NCBI GenBank assembly: GCA_964383855.1
Contig: CAYLIP010000089.1
Location: 1 to 7,976 of the forward strand
Reading direction: 5' to 3'
Origin: CAZHAC01 sp964383855
GTDB lineage: Bacteria; Chloroflexota; Dormibacteria; Dormibacterales; Dormibacteraceae
Length of the DNA stretch: 7,976 nt
The notes under the pieces were generated by a model. That model saw only the letters and a list, made by a program, of their open reading frames with translations, had not been told where the DNA came from and did no database searches. The translations under genes were made by a program, and so were the position numbers. This document shows positions 6,112-7,976 of this stretch, piece by piece. Position 1 is the first letter of the stretch, and every line of letters starts with the position of its first letter.

Positions 6112-6285
6112 GTGCTTCCCAATCCCAAGCAGGTCGTCAACCGGAGGTCGAGGCCCCGCCTCCGGCCGCGCGAGGTGCCCGACCTCCACTCGCAGCTCGA
6201 GGAGCTGCTGAGCCAGGTCTGGGATTGCGAGGCCGAATGGCGGTTCGACGACCGGATCGACCTCGCGCTCCACCGCAAGCGCTGA
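6112..6285 (+). CDS. Hypothetical small protein, 57 aa
   Basis: A GTG start at 6112 opens a frame of 57 codons ending in TGA at 6283-6285. The start is supported by the AGGAG at 6100-6104. The product begins MLPNPKQVVNRRSRPRLRPR, a very basic and Pro/Arg-rich segment. A predicted amphipathic helix follows (VPDLHSQLEELLSQVWD), then a Trp- and Asp-containing tail ending in HRKR. There is no membrane segment and only one Cys. I do not recognise it. The basic N-terminus and acidic helix could suit nucleic-acid or protein binding, but nothing proves this. It is convergent with clpB, with 18 bp between the stop codons. Competing frames on the minus strand lack a comparable start site. Confidence 0.6.
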   Translation: MLPNPKQVVNRRSRPRLRPREVPDLHSQLEELLSQVWDCEAEWRFDDRIDLALHRKR

Positions 6286-6303
6286 CCGGCTTTACGAGCT
6301 CTC

Positions 6304-7976
6304 TCAGGGCGTCGCCGCGACCGGCTCCTGAGCGCTGACAAAGGTCAACTCCCCTTCGCCGGCATCGACCTCGACGGTGTCTCCCTCGCCGAAGTCACCC
6401 TGCAGGATCCGCATTGCCAGCTGGTCCTGCACCAGCCTCTGGATCGTCCGCTTCAGCGGGCGCGCTCCGTAGACCGGGTCCCAGCCCCGCTCGCCGATCA
6501 GGTTCAAGGCAGCCTCGCTCACCCTGAGCCCGATGCGCCGCTCGGCGAGCCGAGCCTTGAGGCGGGCAAGCTGGATGTCCACGATGGCGCGCAGCTCGTT
6601 GCGGCTCAGCTGCCGGAAGACGATGACCTCGTCGACCCGGTTCAGGAACTCGGGCCGGAAGCTCTCCTGGAGCACGCCGGTCACCGCCGCCCTCAGGTCT
6701 TCGAAGGGCCGGTTCGTCATGTCCATGATCAGCTGGCTGCCGAGGTTGGAGGTCATGATCAGCACGCAGTTCCGGAAGTCGACCGTGCGCCCCTGGCCAT
6801 CGGTCAGCCGCCCGTCGTCGAGGATCTGGAGAAAGACGTTGAACACGTCCTGGTGGGCCTTCTCGATCTCGTCGAAGAGCACGACCGAGTAGGGGCGGCG
6901 CCGGACCGCCTCGGTCAGCTGGCCGCCTTCGTCATAGCCCACGTAGCCGGGCGGTGCGCCGATCAGCCGGGCAACCGAGTGCTTCTCCCCGTACTCCGAC
7001 ATGTCGATCCGGACCAGCGCCTGCTCGTCGTCGAAGAGGTACTGAGCCAGCGCACGCGCAAGCTCGGTCTTCCCGACGCCGGTCGGGCCGAGGAAGATGA
7101 AGGAGCCGACCGGGCGGTTGGGATCGGAAAGGCCGCTCCGCGACCGGCGAACGGCGTTGGCGACGGCCTCCACCGCCTCGTCCTGCCCGACCACTCGCTC
7201 GTGCAGGCGCGCCTCCATCTGCAGCAGCTTCTGGATCTCGCCCTCCATCATGCGGCTGACCGGTATCCCGGTCCAGCGGCTGACGATCTCGGCGATGTCC
7301 TCCTCGCCGACCTCCTCCTTGAGCAGGGCGCCGCCCGAGCCCTGCAGCTGTTCCAGCCTCTGGTTGGCCTCCGCCAGGTCCTTTTCCAGCTGCACGACCT
7401 CGCCATAGCGCAGGCGGGCGGCCTTCTCGAAATCGGCGGCGCGCTCGGCCCGCTCGGCGTCGTGGCGGACCTCCTCGATTCGCGAGCGCAGCTCGCGGAT
7501 GCGCGCGATCACCTGCTTCTCGCTCTCCCAGCGCGAGCGGAGCGCATTGCGCTGCTCGCTCAGGCCCGCCAGCTGCTTTTCGAGCGCGGCCAGGCGCGCC
7601 TTGGAGGCCGCATCGCTCTCCTTCTGAAGCGCCGCACGCTCGATCTCGAACTGGCGGATCTGGCGCTCCAGCTCGTCGAGCTCGGCAGGCATGGAGTCGA
7701 TCTCCGTCCGCAGCCGCGCCGCCGCCTCGTCGACCAGGTCGATCGCCTTGTCGGGCAGAAAGCGGTCGGTGATGTAGCGATGCGAGAGCATGGCCGCCGC
7801 CACCAGCGCCGAGTCCTTGATCCGGACGCCGTGATGGACCTCGTAGCGCTCGCGCAGCCCGCGGAGGATCGAGATCGTGTCCTCGACCGAGGGCTGGTCG
7901 ACCAGGACAGGCTGAAAGCGCCGCTCCAGGGCGGCGTCCTTCTCGATGTGCTTGCGGTACTCGTCGAGGGTGGTGG
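6304..7976 (-). CDS. clpB: Chaperone ClpB, 5' partial
   Basis: ClpB is the hexameric AAA+ disaggregase that, with DnaK, threads proteins out of aggregates after heat or other stress. The 556 visible residues are the C-terminal two thirds; about 310 N-terminal residues lie beyond the right edge. In order, the sequence shows the end of the first ATPase domain (TTLDEYRKHIEKDAALERRF with the paired Arg fingers at visible 18-19), ITDRFLPDKAIDLVDEAAARLR, the long coiled-coil middle domain that marks ClpB rather than ClpA or ClpX (about 95-212), RWTGIPVSRM, and the second ATPase domain. The latter has Walker A GPTGVGKT (296-303), Walker B VVLFDEIEKAH (Asp368, Glu369), the sensor MTSNLGS, the Arg finger in RPEFLNR (Arg446) and the C-terminal small domain (DPVYGARPLKR). 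All key residues are present. The promoter is not in view, so heat-shock control cannot be judged. It is convergent with the 57-aa gene. Confidence 0.96.
   Translation of the reverse strand, partial: TTLDEYRKHIEKDAALERRFQPVLVDQPSVEDTISILRGLRERYEVHHGVRIKDSALVAAAMLSHRYITDRFLPDKAIDLVDEAAARLRTEIDSMPAELDELERQIRQFEIERAALQKESDAASKARLAALEKQLAGLSEQRNALRSRWESEKQVIARIRELRSRIEEVRHDAERAERAADFEKAARLRYGEVVQLEKDLAEANQRLEQLQGSGGALLKEEVGEEDIAEIVSRWTGIPVSRMMEGEIQKLLQMEARLHERVVGQDEAVEAVANAVRRSRSGLSDPNRPVGSFIFLGPTGVGKTELARALAQYLFDDEQALVRIDMSEYGEKHSVARLIGAPPGYVGYDEGGQLTEAVRRRPYSVVLFDEIEKAHQDVFNVFLQILDDGRLTDGQGRTVDFRNCVLIMTSNLGSQLIMDMTNRPFEDLRAAVTGVLQESFRPEFLNRVDEVIVFRQLSRNELRAIVDIQLARLKARLAERRIGLRVSEAALNLIGERGWDPVYGARPLKRTIQRLVQDQLAMRILQGDFGEGDTVEVDAGEGELTFVSAQEPVAATP

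Noticed and set aside
5323..6273. A 316-residue minus-strand open frame, and a related 514-residue one at 4311-5855
   Set aside because: They are low-complexity Arg/Pro/Gly-rich shadows opposite the amidase and the two small genes, which have better starts and domains.
6286..6303. Terminator between the 57-aa gene and clpB
   Set aside because: The 18-bp spacer contains no convincing hairpin or T run.
1..7976. CRISPR array, insertion sequence, toxin-antitoxin or phage genes
   Set aside because: No regularly spaced repeats, terminal inverted repeats, transposase or integrase motifs were found on either strand.

Overview
The window is about 8 kb of very GC-rich bacterial DNA with strong G/C preference at third codon positions, densely packed genes and several GTG starts. 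The codon use, the lack of Shine-Dalgarno sequences before several genes (with -10-like hexamers directly ahead of the start codons instead), and the gene families (GH15 glucoamylase, Trp-type alkyltransferase-like protein, NGS-type amidase) suggest a high-GC actinobacterial lineage, perhaps a Thermoleophilia-like soil bacterium or a metagenome bin. That placement is inference; no rRNA or clade marker is present. A run of exactly 100 N (2060-2159) shows this is a draft scaffold.

Layout from left to right: (1) the 3' end of an unrecognised acidic protein with one CxxC pair (+, to 467), followed after 4 nt by a complete nitrilase (+, 472-1392). (2) A convergent GH15 glucoamylase-like gene (-, 1432-3754) interrupted by the N gap; a GC-rich hairpin lies between it and the nitrilase. 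(3) A complete tRNA-Ser(GCU) with encoded CCA (+, 3833-3924), divergent from the glucoamylase gene, with a perfect 16-bp palindrome just upstream. (4) An alkyltransferase-like (ATL) DNA repair protein (-, 4314-3868) whose open frame runs antisense into the tRNA. (5) Divergent from it across 41 bp, an amidase-signature hydrolase (+, 4356-5555). (6) An unrecognised 140-aa protein (+, 5620-6042) and an unrecognised 57-aa protein with a good ribosome binding site (+, 6112-6285). (7) The C-terminal two thirds of ClpB (-, from beyond the right edge to 6304).

The genes do not form one obvious pathway. Nitrilase and amidase could both release ammonia from small nitriles and amides, but they are not in the same operon. 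The glucoamylase handles alpha-glucans, ATL flags alkylated guanines for excision repair, and ClpB is a protein disaggregase. I found no phage, transposon, CRISPR or defence module. The most interesting signals are the run of apparently leaderless promoters (3754, 4314, 4356 and 5620), the symmetric divergent promoter at 4315-4355, the ATL/tRNA antisense overlap, and the two small unrecognised proteins.
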